Assembly: GCA_944382045.1 (NCBI GenBank)
Contig: CALWMT010000181.1
Span: 1-5,611, forward strand
Source: an uncultured Enterocloster sp.
Lineage (GTDB): Bacteria > Bacillota > Clostridia > Lachnospirales > Lachnospiraceae
DNA: 5,611 nt
Direction of reading: 5' to 3'
How positions within the stretch are numbered: position 1 is the stretch's first letter; every line of letters begins with the position of its first letter. Positions 3,594-5,611 of this stretch are shown here, in pieces. The notes under the pieces were generated by a model, which was not told the DNA's origin, did not search any database, and saw only the letters and a list, made by a program, of their open reading frames with translations. Position numbers and translations under genes: made by a program.

Positions 3594-5611
3594 TGATCTC
3601 TTTAAGCTCTGTCCCCTCATAGAAAAATCTCAATATTTCCTCGCAGGAGGCACCCGCCGCAGCCATGCCCTGGGCGCCGTTCTGGCTCATGCCCACACCG
3701 TGGCCATAGCCGCCGCCGTAGATGTGGAACACAATTTTCCCATCCTCTCCCATACGCTTATCCACCGCGATGAAGGCGCTGGGCAGAGCGGCGCTCCCTG
3801 TCATCTCAGAGCCGTCCTGCCGCCTAATAACCAGGGCACTGTTTCCCAGGGAGGAGCGGATGGCGCTCTGGCCTGTGACTGCCACGCTTCCCTGGGATCC
3901 GGTGACTGTCACCTCCTGGGCAATTCCTCCCGCTCCCCGGCTGGTCACGGCCAAATCCGTCACCTCCCCAGCCCCGCTTATCTGGGCGGTCAGAACCTCC
4001 GCCGGGATGTCCGTCTCCCACCGGAACATGGCAAAGGAGGACTCATAGGCCGCCGGATCCGAGCCCTGGAGGTAGGACGAAAAATTCTCATTGTCCCCCT
4101 CCGCCAGCTCCCCGCCGCCGCTCCGTATCTCCTTGGCCTTCAGGTAGGGAAGGGCTGCCCCCTCGCTGCCCCAGACGCTGCCGTCCGCCCCCCTTCCGCA
4201 GGAGGTGGAATAATAAAAGGTCTGGGCCGGCTCCCCGCCGTAAAAGAGCATTTTCCCGTAGGTCTCATTCACCGCCTGGTCGGTGCGGGCATCCGGATTT
4301 GTATTGTTGTACACCTGGAAATTGGTGCTGTCGTCCACATGGGCCCCGTACTGGCTGTAGGCGTTCCCCAGTATCTGCCGGTAGGCGTAGGTCCTGGCGC
4401 AGACCGCCTGGGCCTTTAGGGCCTCCATCTCGTAGGAGGGCGGCATCTCACTGGGCACCACCTTGGTCAGATAATCCTCCAGGTACAGGTCATTCACCAG
4501 AGTAAGGCCCTCCGCTGTCTCCCGGATCTCCAGGGAGCCGCTGTAGGTGGGGTTTCCCTGGCTGCGCTCAATAGAACGGATGGTGATTCCCTCATCCCCC
4601 TCCGGCGTGATGGTGAGCCGCCCGCAGGCCAGCCGCTCATCTCCCGGCTGGACGGTCAGGCTCTCCCCAGCCTCCAGGCGGCTGCTCACCACCTGGCCGC
4701 TGCTGTTCTCATAGGTCAGGGCTGCGGCTGTGTTGAGGGTGATATCCGCCTGGGGATGGAAAATGCCTCCAAAGCCCGTATCCATGAGCAGCACCCGGAT
4801 GGTCCTGGCGTCAAATTCCCGCTCCAGAAGGGCGGCGCAGAGCTCTCCGTCTGCAGCCACAAATTCCTGCAGGTCGTAGCCCACCAGGATGTCCTCCGCC
4901 CCCAGCACCGCGAAATCCCCGTAGGTCTTATACACGTGAAAGCTGGGCGATAGGGGAACCTGGCCGTACCCCTCAATCTCAATATAGGAGTCTGTCACAG
5001 ACAGGACCTTCCCGCCGATCCGATCCTTTTTTATTGTCACACGGGTCAATTTCCCCTCGTCCAGATAGAGATCCGCCAGATTTCCCGAGAGGGACGCCTG
5101 CTCCTCCTCGGTGCCGCTCACGGGAAATTCCCTGCAGGCTGTCCCCAGATAGGCGGTGAAGCTCTTCTCGTCCGCGCTGGAGAGCCACACATTCTCATAG
5201 ACCACCTCCCGGCTTATGAGCTCCGTGAAGGCGATCATCTCCCCATCTCTGGCCAGAAAGCGGATCTCGCAGTCCAGATAGGCGTCCAGGGCCAGGCCCT
5301 GAAACCCGAAATTTCCCTCCGTGGTGTAGGCCGTCCAGCTCTCCGCCTCCGGCAGGTTGGAGGGCGTTCCGTAGAGAATGGCCTCCACGGTCTTTACATT
5401 TCCCTCCGGATCCACCTGTTCCAGAATCCGGGCGTACAGCTGCCTCCACTCGTCCGCAGGGTAATAGCTGTCCTCATTATGCCGGTTCGCCCCCACCTGG
5501 ACCCGCAGGCGGCCGGCCACGCAGGCCGCCATATGGGAGGCCTCCGCGTATGTAAGATCCCCCTGGGCGCTGGCCAGGGTAGGCGGGGTAAGCTCCGGAT
5601 CCAGGTAGCCC
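3574..5611 (-). CDS. Long SpoIID/LytB-domain protein, C-terminal 678 residues, N-terminus beyond the window
   Basis: SpoIID-family enzymes are lytic transglycosylases acting outside the membrane; sporulation SpoIID strips denuded glycans with SpoIIM and SpoIIP during engulfment. Residues are counted from the first complete in-window codon at 5610. The catalytic core spans about 271-671: it opens with IRVLLMDTG, has the catalytic-type Glu388 (codon 4449-4447) in VVPSEMPPSYEMEALKAQA (quoted in part), then STSCGRG (468-474), and ends with GGGYGHGVGMSQNGAQGMA (632-650) and LRFFYEGTEL. B. subtilis SpoIID is about 340 aa; here roughly 270 residues precede the core, beta-rich and not recognised, including GYGQVPLSPSFHVYKTYGDFAVLG. 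The frame stays open past the internal ATG at 5532 to the edge (GYLDPELTPP... upstream), so that ATG is not the start and the signal peptide or anchor is out of view. It converges on the second 3D gene. It could be the sporulation SpoIID or a vegetative paralogue; the length makes me withhold a symbol. Confidence 0.94.
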   Translation of the reverse strand, partial: GYLDPELTPPTLASAQGDLTYAEASHMAACVAGRLRVQVGANRHNEDSYYPADEWRQLYARILEQVDPEGNVKTVEAILYGTPSNLPEAESWTAYTTEGNFGFQGLALDAYLDCEIRFLARDGEMIAFTELISREVVYENVWLSSADEKSFTAYLGTACREFPVSGTEEEQASLSGNLADLYLDEGKLTRVTIKKDRIGGKVLSVTDSYIEIEGYGQVPLSPSFHVYKTYGDFAVLGAEDILVGYDLQEFVAADGELCAALLEREFDARTIRVLLMDTGFGGIFHPQADITLNTAAALTYENSSGQVVSSRLEAGESLTVQPGDERLACGRLTITPEGDEGITIRSIERSQGNPTYSGSLEIRETAEGLTLVNDLYLEDYLTKVVPSEMPPSYEMEALKAQAVCARTYAYRQILGNAYSQYGAHVDDSTNFQVYNNTNPDARTDQAVNETYGKMLFYGGEPAQTFYYSTSCGRGADGSVWGSEGAALPYLKAKEIRSGGGELAEGDNENFSSYLQGSDPAAYESSFAMFRWETDIPAEVLTAQISGAGEVTDLAVTSRGAGGIAQEVTVTGSQGSVAVTGQSAIRSSLGNSALVIRRQDGSEMTGSAALPSAFIAVDKRMGEDGKIVFHIYGGGYGHGVGMSQNGAQGMAAAGASCEEILRFFYEGTELKEITGGGTG

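Noticed and set aside
3700..4419. 239-codon open frame on the plus strand, antisense to the SpoIID-type gene
   Set aside because: The composition is that of a GC-rich coding complement, with no SD or recognisable domain. The minus-strand frame contains the full set of SpoIID motifs.
5530..5532. ATG as the start of the SpoIID-type gene
   Set aside because: The frame is open for 26 more codons to the window edge, there is no good SD before this ATG, and the protein would lack a signal peptide.
1..5611. CRISPR array, tRNA or rRNA genes, insertion sequences or phage genes
   Set aside because: No spaced repeats, cloverleaf, transposase, integrase or terminal inverted repeats seen. The genes are chromosomal housekeeping and envelope types.

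Overview
This window reads as chromosomal DNA from a spore-forming, low-to-mid-GC Firmicute of the Clostridia, most likely Lachnospiraceae. The evidence is the hrcA-grpE-dnaK gene order, a perfect CIRCE operator, a DnaK that lacks the N-terminal ATPase-domain insert of Gram-negative DnaKs, a SpoIID-family protein, and strong sigma-A-type promoters and SD sequences in AT-rich gaps between GC-richer genes. The family-level placement is inference; no marker gene here proves it.

Layout. Positions 1-2310, minus strand: the class I heat-shock operon, transcribed right to left. It runs consensus promoter (2282-2310), CIRCE (2241-2267), hrcA, grpE (GTG start, SD overlapping the hrcA stop), then the first 142 codons of dnaK, cut by the left edge. 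Positions 2359-3549, plus strand: two small secreted proteins, each a signal peptide, a short linker and a single 3D (Asp-Asp-Asp) domain. They are related to each other and separated by a strong intrinsic terminator. Positions 3574-5611, minus strand: a long SpoIID/LytB-domain protein converging on the second 3D gene across a GC-rich hairpin. Its N-terminus lies beyond the right edge.

How it fits together. The left half is the standard chaperone operon with its own repressor. The right half gathers three proteins from two unrelated peptidoglycan-cleaving families (3D/MltA-like and SpoIID), all predicted to act outside the membrane. The most interesting observation is a shared 21-bp near-palindromic element (19/21 identical) upstream of both 3D genes that fits the WalR (YycF) box TGTWAH-N5-TGTWAH. 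The fit is 11/12 in the first gene, where the element fills the -35/-10 spacer, and 12/12 in the second. B. subtilis WalR controls the 3D-domain autolysin YocH, so a WalR-type cell-wall-stress circuit is a testable inference. No wholly new system is visible. The novelty lies in this regulatory pairing, the stand-alone tandem 3D proteins, and the out-of-frame 17-bp duplication inside the first one.
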